DNA of 64,000 nucleotides. It comes from an uncultured Pelagimonas sp. GTDB lineage: Bacteria; Pseudomonadota; Alphaproteobacteria; Rhodobacterales; Rhodobacteraceae. Where the stretch lies: assembly GCF_947498515.1 (NCBI RefSeq), contig NZ_CANMKO010000008.1, positions 124,001-188,000 on the forward strand, written 5' to 3'. The notes beneath the pieces are model-generated. The model saw nothing but the letters and a program-made list of their open reading frames with translations. It was not told the origin of the DNA and ran no database searches. Both the position numbers and the translations under genes were made by a program. Shown one piece after another: positions 8,717 through 17,930 of this stretch; the stretch's first letter is position 1; each line of letters starts with the position of its first letter.

Positions 8717-9365
8717 TCTTTGGGCCGGGATGGCTCAGGCCGATTGTCGGCAGGCCTTGGCCCTTGGACTTGATGTGTCGGGCTCTGTTGATGAGCGCGA
8801 ATATCGATTGCAGCTAGATGGGTTGGCCGGTGCCTTGTTGGATCCAGAGGTGGTCGCGGCCTTTCTGAGTATGCCCGACGCCCCTGCCCGTCTGGTGATT
8901 TACGAATGGAGCGGCCCGACGTCTCAGCGGATCGTGCAGCGCTGGACAGAGATTCGCAGTCGTGAGGATTTGGCCCAGATAGCAACGCGTTTGACCAATA
9001 CCGGTCGGGCCTTGCGCGAACCATCAACCGCGTTAGGACGGTCCAAAGCCTTTGGCGCAACCCTATTGGCGCAACACCCAACATGCTGGCGCCACGTACT
9101 CGACATTTCTGGTGACGGGGAGTCCAATACTGGTCCACGACCTCAGGACGTGACCCCGCCGGGTGTCACAATAAATGGGTTGGTGATTGGGGGGGATAGT
9201 CAGGAAACCGAAGTCTCAGCGCTAAGCGCCTATTTTCGGACATATGTTATTCAAGGTGCAGATGCCTTTGTCGAAGTTGCGACCGGATTTGACGACTATC
9301 AATCCGCCATGAGCCGCAAGTTGAAACGCGAGCTGACCGTTCTGGTCCTGTCTCGCAATCCATAA
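8688..9365 (+). CDS. DUF1194 family secreted protein, second copy
   Basis: 225 aa. The ATG at 8688 lies inside the end of the first DUF1194 gene (29-base overlap) and yields a signal peptide (MRRWLWIAISLWAGMAQA). The same VWA-like plan is kept: LALGLDVSGSVDEREYRLQLDGLAGAL, YEWSGP, HVLDISGDGESNTGPRP and the C-terminal FDDYQSAMSRKLKREL. Compared with its neighbour it has DVSGS in place of DVSSS, so both keep the presumed metal-site serines. Cotranscribed with gloA and copy one. Function unknown. Confidence 0.85.
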   Translation: MRRWLWIAISLWAGMAQADCRQALALGLDVSGSVDEREYRLQLDGLAGALLDPEVVAAFLSMPDAPARLVIYEWSGPTSQRIVQRWTEIRSREDLAQIATRLTNTGRALREPSTALGRSKAFGATLLAQHPTCWRHVLDISGDGESNTGPRPQDVTPPGVTINGLVIGGDSQETEVSALSAYFRTYVIQGADAFVEVATGFDDYQSAMSRKLKRELTVLVLSRNP

Positions 9366-9416
9366 CCCGCCCTTGCCCGTCCGGTTCTGGAACGCGCGTC
9401 TGAGGGCGTGTGGCAG

Positions 9417-9914
9417 TCAGTAGATGTACCGAATCTGATCGGTCCAGTAACGTTCCACCCGGCGCAGCGCCGTGGTGATTTCGTCAATACCATCTGTGTT
9501 CAACACCGCCTTAGACTGTAGCCCGTCGGCATGGCGCGAAAACAGTTCTTCGACGATGTCGCAAATCTCGCGACCGCGCTGGGTCAGACGCACACGCACC
9601 GAGCGGCGATCAATTTCGCAGCGTTGGTGATGCATATAGCCCATCTCGACCAGCTTCTTCAGGTTGTAGCTTACATTGCTGCCCTGATAGTAGCCGCGCG
9701 ATTTAAGCTCGCCCGCCGTCACTTCGTTTTCACCGATGTTGAACAGCAGCAAAGCCTGTACCGCGTTCACGTCGATAATACCTAGTCTTTCGAACTCATC
9801 CTTGATGACATCAAGCAATAGTCGGTGGAGTCGTTCCACCAGCCCGAGTGCATCAAGATAGCTCGCCATGAAGCCCTGATCGGACTTGTTTTCCATGGAC
9901 GAATGAATGCTCAT
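9417..9914 (-). CDS. MarR-family regulator, LdtR-like
   Basis: 165 aa from the ATG at 9914, which has an ideal GGAGA site 5 bases upstream; an upstream extension of 23 codons lacks one. The winged-helix core is clear: INAVQ-like recognition segment VNAVQALLLFNIGENEVTAGELKSRG, YYQGSNVSYNLKKLVEMGYM (recognition helix) and the wing RCEIDRRSVRVRLTQRG. The pattern resembles the LdtR group of alphaproteobacterial MarR proteins, linked elsewhere to cell-wall and stress control; that name is from memory of the family. It is divergent from the sugar-acid operon but probably unrelated to it. Confidence 0.85.
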   Translation of the reverse strand: MSIHSSMENKSDQGFMASYLDALGLVERLHRLLLDVIKDEFERLGIIDVNAVQALLLFNIGENEVTAGELKSRGYYQGSNVSYNLKKLVEMGYMHHQRCEIDRRSVRVRLTQRGREICDIVEELFSRHADGLQSKAVLNTDGIDEITTALRRVERYWTDQIRYIY

Positions 9915-10069
9915 ATCTTTCTCCGCCTGTGATCGTTCGAACGGAGATTTGTAGAAAAAAACCAATATTGCGTTAAACCACATCGAAGACCGTGAAAATG
10001 CGATCTAATTTGGTCGATTATTAACATAAACCGCGCCAAATCTTACCAAAACCGAAAATTTCCGTTAAA

Positions 10070-10110
10070 TGGTATACCAGAATTGCACCCCCTTAAAAAA
10101 TGGTATACCA
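10070..10110. promoter_or_regulatory. Pair of TGGTATACCA palindromes (GntR/UxuR-like operators)
   Basis: Two perfect 10-bp palindromes, at 10070-10079 and 10101-10110, lie 31 bp apart (three helical turns) just before the dehydratase gene. TGGTATACCA is close to the core recognised by FCD-type GntR repressors of hexuronate genes such as UxuR/ExuR. A pair on one DNA face suits cooperative repression. The second copy lies 32 bp before the start codon. No GntR gene is in this window. Confidence 0.7.
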
Positions 10111-10141
10111 GATTCGGAGGGGAATCTTGGGGGGAGTCGCC

Positions 10142-11242
10142 ATGGCGCGGATCAATTCTATCGATGTTCAGGTGTTTGATGTGCCTCTGGAAGAGGTGCT
10201 GAGCGACGCAAAACACGGCGATCACACGCATTTTGAGCTTATTACGGCAACGATTCGCACCGATGATGGGCAAACCGGCACCGGTTACACCTATACTGGT
10301 GGCAAAGGTGGGCGGGCGATTGCCGCCATGATTGACCATGATCTTGCGCCGTTTTTGATCGGTCAGGACGCTGGTGACATCGAAACATTGTATGAAGCCA
10401 TGCAATGGCACATTCACTATGTTGGCCGCGGCGGCATCGCCAGTTTCGCCATTTCGGCTGTGGATATCGCGCTCTGGGATCTGCGCGGCAAGGCCACGGG
10501 CCAGTCTTTGGTGCAGATGGCAGGCGGCGCTTCGGATCGCTGCAAGGCCTATGCCGGTGGCATTGATCTGAACTTCCCTTTGCCGAAATTGCTCAAGAAT
10601 ATTCAGGGCTATTTGGACGCCGGGTTTAACGCCGTCAAAATCAAGATCGGCAAACCCGACCCCGCCGAAGACATCGCCCGCATCAAAGCGGTGCGCGATC
10701 TAATCGGACCCGATGTAACCTTTATGATCGATGCCAACTATGCGCTGAGCGTTGATCAGGCGATTGCCTTGGCCGATGCAATCAAGGATCAGGACATTAC
10801 GTGGTTCGAAGAACCAACCATCCCCGACGACTACAAAGGCTTTGGCACGATTGCCGAGGCCACCGGCATGCCGTTGGCGATGGGTGAGAACCTGCATACC
10901 ATCCATGAATTCGAATACGCCTTTGACGATGCCAAGCTCAGCTACATCCAACCCGATGCCAGCAATTGCGGCGGCATCACCGGATGGCTTCAGGTCGCCG
11001 ACCTGAGCCGCAAACACAATATCCCGGTCTGTAGCCACGGGATGCAGGAATTGCAGGTCAGCCTTGTCTCGGCCCAGCCCAACGGCGGGTGGCTCGAGGT
11101 GCATAGTTTCCCGATTGACCAATACACAACCCGGCCGCTGGTGGTGGAAAACCATCTGGCCGTCGCCCCCAACGTGCCCGGTATCGGGGTCACATTTAAC
11201 TGGGACAAACTCCACGCCGCCCATCAGGAGCATCACGCATGA
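10142..11242 (+). CDS. Enolase-superfamily sugar-acid dehydratase (mandelate racemase group)
   Basis: 366 aa from the ATG at 10142, chosen because GGGGGGA lies 6 bases upstream and because an earlier ATG falls inside the operator. An N-terminal capping domain is followed by a TIM barrel. Catalytic features of the mandelate racemase subgroup are visible: KIKIGKP (KxK motif), metal ligands Asp in MIDANYAL, Glu in WFEEPT and Glu in MGENLH, and the distal His in CSHGMQ. Such enzymes dehydrate aldonates or aldarates. Neighbouring kduD-, uxaC- and uxuB-like genes point to a hexuronate-related acid, but the substrate cannot be read from sequence. Confidence 0.88.
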   Translation: MARINSIDVQVFDVPLEEVLSDAKHGDHTHFELITATIRTDDGQTGTGYTYTGGKGGRAIAAMIDHDLAPFLIGQDAGDIETLYEAMQWHIHYVGRGGIASFAISAVDIALWDLRGKATGQSLVQMAGGASDRCKAYAGGIDLNFPLPKLLKNIQGYLDAGFNAVKIKIGKPDPAEDIARIKAVRDLIGPDVTFMIDANYALSVDQAIALADAIKDQDITWFEEPTIPDDYKGFGTIAEATGMPLAMGENLHTIHEFEYAFDDAKLSYIQPDASNCGGITGWLQVADLSRKHNIPVCSHGMQELQVSLVSAQPNGGWLEVHSFPIDQYTTRPLVVENHLAVAPNVPGIGVTFNWDKLHAAHQEHHA

Positions 11243-12276
11243 GCAACCAAATCAACGCCGCCTATTACCGCCGCAACAAAAGCTTTGTGGTTGAACCTGC
11301 GCCCTCGCCCCTGCCGGGTGACGGCGAAGTTGCGATCCGCATCGCCTATTGCGGCATCTGCGGCACCGACATGCATATCTATCACGGCAATATGGATGCC
11401 CGCGTCGGCGAAAGCCGCATCATCGGCCATGAAATGTCTGGCGTCGTCGAAGCGGTGGGCGAAGGCGTCGAAGGTTTTGACCTTGGCGAAAAGGTCGTGG
11501 TGCGACCGCTGGATCACTGTGGCGAGTGCCCCGCCTGTGAAGCCGGCCATACCCATATCTGTCACAAGCTGAAATTCCTTGGCATTGATACCGATGGCGC
11601 GATGCAGGAAATCTGGGTTGTTCCGGCGCATACTGTCCATGCCTTGCCCGATGATATGCGTCTGGATCACGCCGCTCTGATCGAACCGGTGGCGGTAGCA
11701 TGTCATGACGTGCGCCTATCGGATTTGAAAGAAGGCGAAGACGTTGTTGTTATCGGCGGCGGCCCGATTGGGGTTCTTGTGGCCATGGTGGCCCGCGACG
11801 CCGGGGGCAATGTTGTGATCTCCGAGGTCAATCCAAACCGTCTGGCGATTGCGCAAAAGATGGGGTTTGACACGGTGAACCCCATCGAGACCGATCTGGT
11901 CGAGTTTGTGAATGCCCGCACCGGCGGCAAAGGGGCCGAAGTGGTATTTGAGGTGTCTGGCAGCCAGCCGGGCGTTGACGCGATGACCACTGTGGCGGCG
12001 ACGCGCGGGCGCATTGTTATGGTCGCCATCCACGCGCAAAAGCCAACGGTCGATATGTTCCAGTTCTTCTGGCGCGAGCTGAAGCTGGTCGGCGTGCGGG
12101 TTTACGAACCCGAAGATTATGAAAAGGCGATTGCGATCATCGCCTCGGGCGGTGTCGATGCCGAGACCTTTATCACCGATGTTGCGCCTTTGGATGACAT
12201 CCAAGCCGCGTTTGAGGCGCTTGATCGCAACCCAACCGCGATGAAAAGCCTGATTAAAGTAGGAAAAGACGTATGA
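11239..12276 (+). CDS. Zinc-dependent sugar-alcohol/acid dehydrogenase (MDR family)
   Basis: 345 aa, overlapping the dehydratase stop by 4 bases. Medium-chain dehydrogenase layout: catalytic zinc site with CGICGTDMH and [14 protein letters not shown], structural zinc lobe with Cys ligands in [16 protein letters not shown], then a Rossmann fold with [14 protein letters not shown] and the NAD-selecting acidic residue in VVISEVN. Relatives include threonine, butanediol and L-gulonate/L-idonate 5-dehydrogenases. In this operon an oxidation of an aldonate at C5 would feed fructuronate to UxuB; that is inference. Confidence 0.88.
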   Translation: MSNQINAAYYRRNKSFVVEPAPSPLPGDGEVAIRIAYCGICGTDMHIYHGNMDARVGESRIIGHEMSGVVEAVGEGVEGFDLGEKVVVRPLDHCGECPACEAGHTHICHKLKFLGIDTDGAMQEIWVVPAHTVHALPDDMRLDHAALIEPVAVACHDVRLSDLKEGEDVVVIGGGPIGVLVAMVARDAGGNVVISEVNPNRLAIAQKMGFDTVNPIETDLVEFVNARTGGKGAEVVFEVSGSQPGVDAMTTVAATRGRIVMVAIHAQKPTVDMFQFFWRELKLVGVRVYEPEDYEKAIAIIASGGVDAETFITDVAPLDDIQAAFEALDRNPTAMKSLIKVGKDV

Positions 12277-13034
12277 GCCAGATGTTTGATCTAAGCGGCC
12301 AGACCGCAATTGTCACCGGTGCCAAACGCGGTATTGGCCGGGGGATGGCCGAAGCATTGGCCGCCGCTGGGGCCGATATTGTTGGGGTTTCGGCCACATT
12401 GGCCCCCGGTTCCGAGGTGGAACAGGCGGTTACGGCGATGGGCCGGTCGTTCAAATCGTATCAGTGTGATTTCAGTGATCGCGCTGCGGTGCGCGGCTTG
12501 GCGGCTCAACTAGAAGCTGATGGGGTTAAGGCGGATATTCTGGTCAACAACGCCGGAACCATCAAACGCAAACCCGCCGCCGAACACCCGGATGAGTGGT
12601 GGGATGAGGTGATTGAGGTCAACCTGTCGGCGCAGTTTGTGTTGAGCCGGGAAATTGGCCGCGGCATGATTGAACGTGGTAGCGGCAAGATCATCTTCAC
12701 TGCTTCTCTGTTAACCTTTCAGGGCGGTATCACAGTGCCCGGCTATGCGGCCTCTAAGGGCGGCATTGGTCAGTTGACCAAGGCTTTGGCCAATGAATGG
12801 GCGGGCAAAGGCGTGAACGTGAACGCCATCGCGCCGGGCTATATCGCCACAGACAATACCCAAGCATTACAAGATGATCCGGAGCGATCAGAGGCGATTT
12901 TGGGACGGATTCCCCAAGGTCGTTGGGGCACACCAGCGGACTTCGGCGGCCCAGCCGTGTTCCTAGCGTCAAAGGCTTCTGACTATGTGAATGGTGAGGT
13001 CTTGGTCGTCGATGGCGGCTGGATGGGGCGTTAA
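12273..13034 (+). CDS. kduD: SDR dehydrogenase, KduD-like (2-deoxy-D-gluconate / 3-deoxy-hexulosonate type)
   Basis: 253 aa, 4-base overlap with the previous gene. Classical short-chain dehydrogenase: TGAKRGIGRGMAEAL nucleotide loop, NNAG, catalytic Ser in FTASLL and YAASK. The stretch VPGYAASKGGIGQLTKALAN, with AIAPGYIATDNTQAL and RIPQGRWG, is very like KduD, which interconverts 2,5-diketo-3-deoxygluconate and 2-keto-3-deoxygluconate in uronate breakdown. With the preceding two enzymes it forms a compact three-gene catabolic operon. The exact substrate is uncertain. Confidence 0.88.
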   Translation: MSQMFDLSGQTAIVTGAKRGIGRGMAEALAAAGADIVGVSATLAPGSEVEQAVTAMGRSFKSYQCDFSDRAAVRGLAAQLEADGVKADILVNNAGTIKRKPAAEHPDEWWDEVIEVNLSAQFVLSREIGRGMIERGSGKIIFTASLLTFQGGITVPGYAASKGGIGQLTKALANEWAGKGVNVNAIAPGYIATDNTQALQDDPERSEAILGRIPQGRWGTPADFGGPAVFLASKASDYVNGEVLVVDGGWMGR

Positions 13035-13142
13035 GGTTTTGATGCCCATTCGCGTCAACCCCTATACGGAATAGACCATACCGTTAACCAAAAATTCACC
13101 CTATGGTTGCTAAAGTGACACGAGCAATCATAGGGGAATTTC

Positions 13143-13343
13143 GTGCAAAACAACCTGTCCACCACTGCGGTTTCCCTACCTGCCTCGTATTATGACGGGA
13201 CGCAAGCGTCTCCGACCCACGCCCAACCGGCCGAGGTCAAACGGGGAAACACTCAAGAGTTACCACACGGATGGTGGGTCCCTATCGGAGTTGTGTTTGC
13301 GATTGGATTTTGGGGAAGCGTTTTATGGTGGCTGTTTAGCTAA
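13143..13343 (+). CDS. Small membrane protein
   Basis: 66 aa, GTG start with an AGGGGAA site 4 bases upstream. The N-terminal two thirds are polar (Thr, Ala, Pro, Gln). The C-terminal 24 residues, from GWWVPIG to SVLWWLFS, form one Trp-rich transmembrane helix with the C-terminus at the membrane edge. It stands alone between the kduD-like gene and the convergent uxuB gene. I do not recognise a family. The ribosome site and helix favour a real gene, but it is short. Confidence 0.5.
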   Translation: MQNNLSTTAVSLPASYYDGTQASPTHAQPAEVKRGNTQELPHGWWVPIGVVFAIGFWGSVLWWLFS

Positions 13344-13346
13344 CCG

Positions 13347-14780
13347 CTAAGCAATCGCTGCCACACAAACCTTGGCCCCGTGATCCATCAACGATGTATA
13401 GGCCGCCGAGACACCTGCCTGAAAGCTTGGGGTCTCTGCCAGCTCCTGATCAAAGACATCGCGCATCGCTAAAAGCGCCGCGACTTTGCCAGCGGCATCT
13501 GGCGCAGAATCCGAAGCTGTGCGAAGCCGATCCGCCAAGGGGTCGCGCACATCAATCGCCGCGCCGACCTCATCCACACCACCAACATAGCGCATCCACC
13601 CCGCCACAACGAGCATCAAGCCCGAACAGTCACGACCAGCGGCGAGGTTTTCCGAGATGGTTCCAAGCAGACGTTGCGGGAGTTTTTGCGAACCATCCAT
13701 AGCGATTTGCCACGTCCGATGGCGGATGGATGGATTGCGATAGCGCTCCAAAAGCGCCGCCGTATAGGCCGCTAGATCCTCGCCCTCGGGCTGAACCACG
13801 GCAGGCAAGATTTCCTCTGCCCAAAGATGTTGGACAAAGCGCGCATAATCCGGATCGGCCACCGTGTCGGAAATGGTTTCATGCCCGCCAAGGTACCCGA
13901 GGTAAGCCAGCGCCGAATGGGTGCCGTTCAAACAGCGCAATTTCATCGCCTCATGTGCGGCAACATCGCCGACAAACTGCGCCCCGGCAGCCTGCCAAGC
14001 GGGGCGCGGACCGGCGAAAGTATCTTCAATCACCCATTGACGAAACGGTTCATGGGCAACGCAAGCCGGGTCTTGATAACCCTGTGCTTCGGCAAGCGCA
14101 GAAATGTCGGCATCGGTGGTGGCGGGGGTGATCCGATCCACCATAGTCGCGGGAAACGGAACGTTTTGGGCGATCCAATCGGCCAGTTCAGGGTCACGTT
14201 CTTTTGCCAATGCAATTACAATTTTGCGGGCCAAATGACCATTGTCTGGAAGGTTGTCACAGCTCAGCACCGTAAAGGGGGCATGCCCGGCCGCGCGGCG
14301 ACGCGCCAAAGCCTCGACAAGGAAACCGGGGGCCGATTTTGGCGCAGAGGGATTGACCAAATCATGTTGAATATCAGGGTGATCCAGCTGAAGCGCACCC
14401 GTCGACGGCGCATGGCAATAGCCCTTTTCAGTGATGGTGAGGGACACGATATGCGTGGTCGCGGCCACCATCGCATCGATCACTGCGCCGGGTTTTTCCG
14501 GGGCGACCAAAACGTCAACGATGCTGTCAATCTGACGGTATTGCGCCCCATCAGGGGCCATGTTGATGGCGGTGAAAACTCCGCCCTGCGGCCCCAATTG
14601 GTCACGCGCCGTAGGGCATCGCAAGGAGACGGCGATGATGCCCCAATCGCCACCGTCAACAGCCATGGCATCAGCGGTATAAATCGCGTTGAACGCCCGA
14701 AAAAACGCCCCCGGCCCAAGATGAACAATCCCCGGCTTGGGCGCAGAGGTTTGGCGGGTCAAACGGGGGACGGTGTTCAT
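13347..14780 (-). CDS. uxuB: Fructuronate reductase / mannitol dehydrogenase family
   Basis: 477 aa. Long-chain polyol dehydrogenase architecture: N-terminal Rossmann region (GIVHLGPGAFFRAF), TVLSCDNLPDNGHLARK, then the family signature with catalytic Lys and Asn in KLRCLNGTHSALAYLG. It reduces D-fructuronate to D-mannonate in hexuronate catabolism. The gene starts 7 bp after uxaC, whose product makes fructuronate from glucuronate, so this assignment is favoured over a mannitol dehydrogenase. The GAGG site is next to the ATG. Confidence 0.92.
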   Translation of the reverse strand: MNTVPRLTRQTSAPKPGIVHLGPGAFFRAFNAIYTADAMAVDGGDWGIIAVSLRCPTARDQLGPQGGVFTAINMAPDGAQYRQIDSIVDVLVAPEKPGAVIDAMVAATTHIVSLTITEKGYCHAPSTGALQLDHPDIQHDLVNPSAPKSAPGFLVEALARRRAAGHAPFTVLSCDNLPDNGHLARKIVIALAKERDPELADWIAQNVPFPATMVDRITPATTDADISALAEAQGYQDPACVAHEPFRQWVIEDTFAGPRPAWQAAGAQFVGDVAAHEAMKLRCLNGTHSALAYLGYLGGHETISDTVADPDYARFVQHLWAEEILPAVVQPEGEDLAAYTAALLERYRNPSIRHRTWQIAMDGSQKLPQRLLGTISENLAAGRDCSGLMLVVAGWMRYVGGVDEVGAAIDVRDPLADRLRTASDSAPDAAGKVAALLAMRDVFDQELAETPSFQAGVSAAYTSLMDHGAKVCVAAIA

Positions 14781-14787
14781 AGAGGCC

Positions 14788-16194
14788 TCAGAGTTTATAG
14801 GCGGATTTCACCAGATCGGTGGTCAGAACGCGCGCTAGATCAAGGGCTTCGTCTTCGTTCAGACGGCCGGTGGCGACAAGTTCGGCCAGATAGCTGGCGT
14901 CAACACGGCGGGACACATCATGGCGTGCCGGAATCGAACAAAAGGCGCGGGTGTCATCGTTGAAACCGGCGGTGTTGTAAAACCCACAGGTTTCCGTGGT
15001 GAATTCCCGGTAACGGCGAATGCCTTCGGCGCTATCAAAGAACCACCATGCCGGGCCGAGTTTCAGGGCCGGATAGGCCCCGGCCAGCGGCGCGAGTTCA
15101 CGACCATAGGTGGTTTCATCCAGCGTAAACAACAGGATGGTGAGATCAGGTTCCATCCCAACCGCATCAAGCATCGGTTTCAACGCATCAACGAAATCAC
15201 AGCGGCGCGGAATATCAAACCCTTTGTCGCGTCCATGGCTGGCAAAGACTTGCGCGCTATGGTTGCGGGTTGAGCCGGCATGAATTTGCATGGTCATGCC
15301 GTCTTCAACGCTCATCCGCGCCATTTCGGTGAGCATCTGACCACGGAAGGCATCGGCCTCGTCAGCGGTGAAATCGCCGGTTAGGATTTTGGCGTAAAGA
15401 GCGGCGGCCTCATCCTGCGGAAGGTCCTCGGTCCGAGCGCTTGGGTGGCCATGATCGGTAGCAGTGGCCCCATGGTCGCGGAAGTAGGCGCGGCGGATTC
15501 GATGCGCGTTGAGATAGCCCGCCCAAGTGGCAATGTCTTCGCCGGTTAGGGCCCCGAAAGCGTCGATGTTGGCGTCGAACCCTTCGAATTCCGGGTCAAC
15601 AACCGCGTCCGGACGATAAGTGGTGATCACCCGCCCCGACCAATCGCTTTCGATGATTTGTTTGTGCCAACGCAGGTCGTCCAACGCCCCTTCTGTGGTG
15701 GCGAGGCAGTCGATTTTGAACCGATCAAACATCGCACGCGGGCGGAATTGATCCATCGCCAAGGTGCTGTCGATGTGATCGTAATATTCATCGGCATTGT
15801 CGGCGGTCAGCGGCTCAAGGAAGCCAAAGACATGTTCAAAGGAATGGTTGAGCCATATCCCTGACGGGGTGCCACGAAACAGGTTGATATGCTTGGCAAA
15901 GAGCCGCCAAATCTTGCGCGGGTCCTGTTCAATAGCTCCGCCATCAATACGTGGAATGCCCAGGTCGTCCATCGAAACGCCTTGGGATACCAACATCCGA
16001 AACACATAGTGATCGGGCGTCACAAAGAGTTCGGCCGGGTTGGGAAAGCGTTTGTTTTCGGCAAACCAACGTGGATCGCAATGGCCGTGGGGGCTTAGGA
16101 TCGGAAGGTCTTTGATGGATCCGTAGATCACGCGGGCAAGCCCGCGCAACGCATCGTCATAGGGGAAGAGACGGTCGGGGTCGTTCAATGGCAT
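14788..16194 (-). CDS. uxaC: Glucuronate isomerase
   Basis: 468 aa, standard length for UxaC, which isomerises D-glucuronate to D-fructuronate and D-galacturonate to D-tagaturonate. Amidohydrolase-like barrel with the metal-binding start LSPHGHCDPRWFAENK, further conserved NLFRGTPSGIWLNHSFEHVFG, TTYRPDAV, MQIHAGSTRNHS and the C-terminal FCSIPARHDVSRR. First gene of the uxaC-uxuB pair. It follows the DUF4387 gene by 90 bp on the same strand, so read-through from the tct operon is possible, but a separate promoter could fit in the gap. Confidence 0.95.
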   Translation of the reverse strand: MPLNDPDRLFPYDDALRGLARVIYGSIKDLPILSPHGHCDPRWFAENKRFPNPAELFVTPDHYVFRMLVSQGVSMDDLGIPRIDGGAIEQDPRKIWRLFAKHINLFRGTPSGIWLNHSFEHVFGFLEPLTADNADEYYDHIDSTLAMDQFRPRAMFDRFKIDCLATTEGALDDLRWHKQIIESDWSGRVITTYRPDAVVDPEFEGFDANIDAFGALTGEDIATWAGYLNAHRIRRAYFRDHGATATDHGHPSARTEDLPQDEAAALYAKILTGDFTADEADAFRGQMLTEMARMSVEDGMTMQIHAGSTRNHSAQVFASHGRDKGFDIPRRCDFVDALKPMLDAVGMEPDLTILLFTLDETTYGRELAPLAGAYPALKLGPAWWFFDSAEGIRRYREFTTETCGFYNTAGFNDDTRAFCSIPARHDVSRRVDASYLAELVATGRLNEDEALDLARVLTTDLVKSAYKL

Positions 16195-16284
16195 GGTGGG
16201 ACAGTCCTGTCGCAGAAGTGAGCGCAGGGGAACTGATATGTTAGTCTGTTAGCCTTGTCAAAGTGACGCGGGAACGACTTTGTG

Positions 16285-16584
16285 TCAGATGTCCAATTCG
16301 GCCAATAGGTTAGCAAACGACGCCCCATGCATATCACGATCAGCCTGTACCCCCTGCACCTGTGGGCGCGGCAGGCTGAATTTGACGACATGAAGGTCAG
16401 ATATGTCAAAGCGTTTCAACTGATCCTGTTGCATTTGAAATAGTTCAGCAACCTTTTCGCTATGAATTGCAGCGCTAACGCGATCAAAAACGTTAGCGTT
16501 ACCGCAAAAGATGTCGACAGTTAGCCAAAACGGTCCGGCGTTCTTGGAGCGGATTTTGGGAACGATGTCAGCAAGTCGGGTCAT
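16285..16584 (-). CDS. DUF4387 family protein
   Basis: 99 aa. Begins TRLADIVPKIRSKNAGPFWLTVDIFC and continues with HVVKFSLPRPQVQG, the conserved parts of DUF4387. This small domain recurs immediately after AtuA-type (DUF1446) genes and is sometimes fused to them, so the two probably form one enzyme. Start overlaps the atuA stop by 4 bases. No biochemical role is established. Confidence 0.88.
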   Translation of the reverse strand: MTRLADIVPKIRSKNAGPFWLTVDIFCGNANVFDRVSAAIHSEKVAELFQMQQDQLKRFDISDLHVVKFSLPRPQVQGVQADRDMHGASFANLLAELDI

Positions 16585-17930
16585 GCGCCGATCTCCTCGG
16601 TTGTGAGGCGGAACGCCTGCATGGGATCGTCCAGCTCTAGCACGTGGTTGAGGCAGAATTCGTGGATCGCGCCGCGTGGCATTTCGGGTGGCGAAAAGGG
16701 AAAGGCAAAGGTTGGCATTTCCTCTTGTTCGGTCAGTGGATGGTGCAAGAGGTAGGGGTTAAGCATCTTGGCGACTTCGCGGCTTAACGCTTCGGTTTCG
16801 GCGGTGACAATGCCCATGACGCCCAGTTCGGTGCCGATTGTTGCATGGTTGTCGAGCGCGCCGAGCGTTGCGTTTTGGCCGATCACCCGCAGTTCGATGT
16901 TGAACTCTCCGCCAACACGCGCCTGCGCCTTGGCGGTGCATTTTTCGACGATATCGTCGCACCATGCATTGATGTGTTCAACATAGCGGGCATCACGGAC
17001 AAGGGCAAGCGAGACGGTTTGGAACCCGGCCTGACGCGCCCCTTCGAGTTTGACAGTATAGGTGTCAGAGGGGACCCATGTGCTTCCGGTGACGCGCACA
17101 GAGCGATCATCGAGCGCAGTATAGGTTGCGCCGCGCACGTCCAAATACCCGCCGGGTTCATAGAGGATGTAAGGGTCGGAGTTCTCGTAGAGCATATGCG
17201 CCGAAACGGTGTGCGGCGTGGCGCGGGCCTCGTCCCCCATTGGGGTCATAGTGAAACCGTCGGCGTCAAAGTCGATCAGAATGGTGCCGGAGTTCGGGCT
17301 TGTGGTGGCCAGCGCCCCACATTCGCCGATCTTGGCCCCGTGCCATGCGCCCCCGGCGTGACAGCCGCGCGCAAGCGGCAGCGCAGAGATAATCGCCGTG
17401 TCTGTGGTGCGCCCGGCGATGACGATATCGGCCCCGGTATCAAGCGCGGCTTGGATTTGTTCGGCCCCAGCGAGGGCGACGATATTGGTGCAGTTGCGCA
17501 GGATGTCGGCGCTGATCTCTGGCGCGGCGGGGAGGTCAGTGATGCGGCCCTTTTCGAGAGCCTCGACCAACATGTCCGCGGATTGACCGCTTTTGAGCAC
17601 GGCGAGTTTGAGGCTTTCGCCCCGTTCAGCCGCGATTTCACGGGTGATATCGACAAGCCAGTCGACGGCTGAATCCGCCCCGCAGGTGCCTGCGGTGCCA
17701 ATGATCAGCGGCACACCAGCTTGGGCGCGGGCCTCCATCAGCTCAGCCCATTCGGCGCGGGTGGAATTGCGCGAATATTTCGAGGTGCCGGTGCCAAGGT
17801 AGTGGGGCCCACTGTCTGTGGACCCCCCGTCGATTGCGATGATATCGGGTTTGGCGGCGATCCCGCGCGACAGAGCCGCGCGGTCATAGCCAAGGCCAAG
17901 CGCCCCGGATGGGATAAGAACTTTGACCAT
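16581..17930 (-). CDS. AtuA family protein (DUF1446)
   Basis: 449 aa. Begins MVKVLIPSGALGLGYDRAAL and has IAIDGGSTDSGPHYLG, IGTAGTCGAD and VIAGRTTDTAIISALP, typical of the AtuA/DUF1446 family named from acyclic terpene utilisation in Pseudomonas. Here it is the fourth gene of a tctCBA operon and overlaps the tctA stop by one base, and the DUF4387 partner follows. The context implies processing of a carboxylate brought in by the Tct transporter; substrate and reaction are unknown. Confidence 0.87.
   Translation of the reverse strand: MVKVLIPSGALGLGYDRAALSRGIAAKPDIIAIDGGSTDSGPHYLGTGTSKYSRNSTRAEWAELMEARAQAGVPLIIGTAGTCGADSAVDWLVDITREIAAERGESLKLAVLKSGQSADMLVEALEKGRITDLPAAPEISADILRNCTNIVALAGAEQIQAALDTGADIVIAGRTTDTAIISALPLARGCHAGGAWHGAKIGECGALATTSPNSGTILIDFDADGFTMTPMGDEARATPHTVSAHMLYENSDPYILYEPGGYLDVRGATYTALDDRSVRVTGSTWVPSDTYTVKLEGARQAGFQTVSLALVRDARYVEHINAWCDDIVEKCTAKAQARVGGEFNIELRVIGQNATLGALDNHATIGTELGVMGIVTAETEALSREVAKMLNPYLLHHPLTEQEEMPTFAFPFSPPEMPRGAIHEFCLNHVLELDDPMQAFRLTTEEIGA

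Noticed and set aside
13827-14963. 378-codon frame antisense to uxuB and uxaC
   Set aside because: Arginine-rich shadow of a high-GC gene; uxuB has clear motifs and a proper start.
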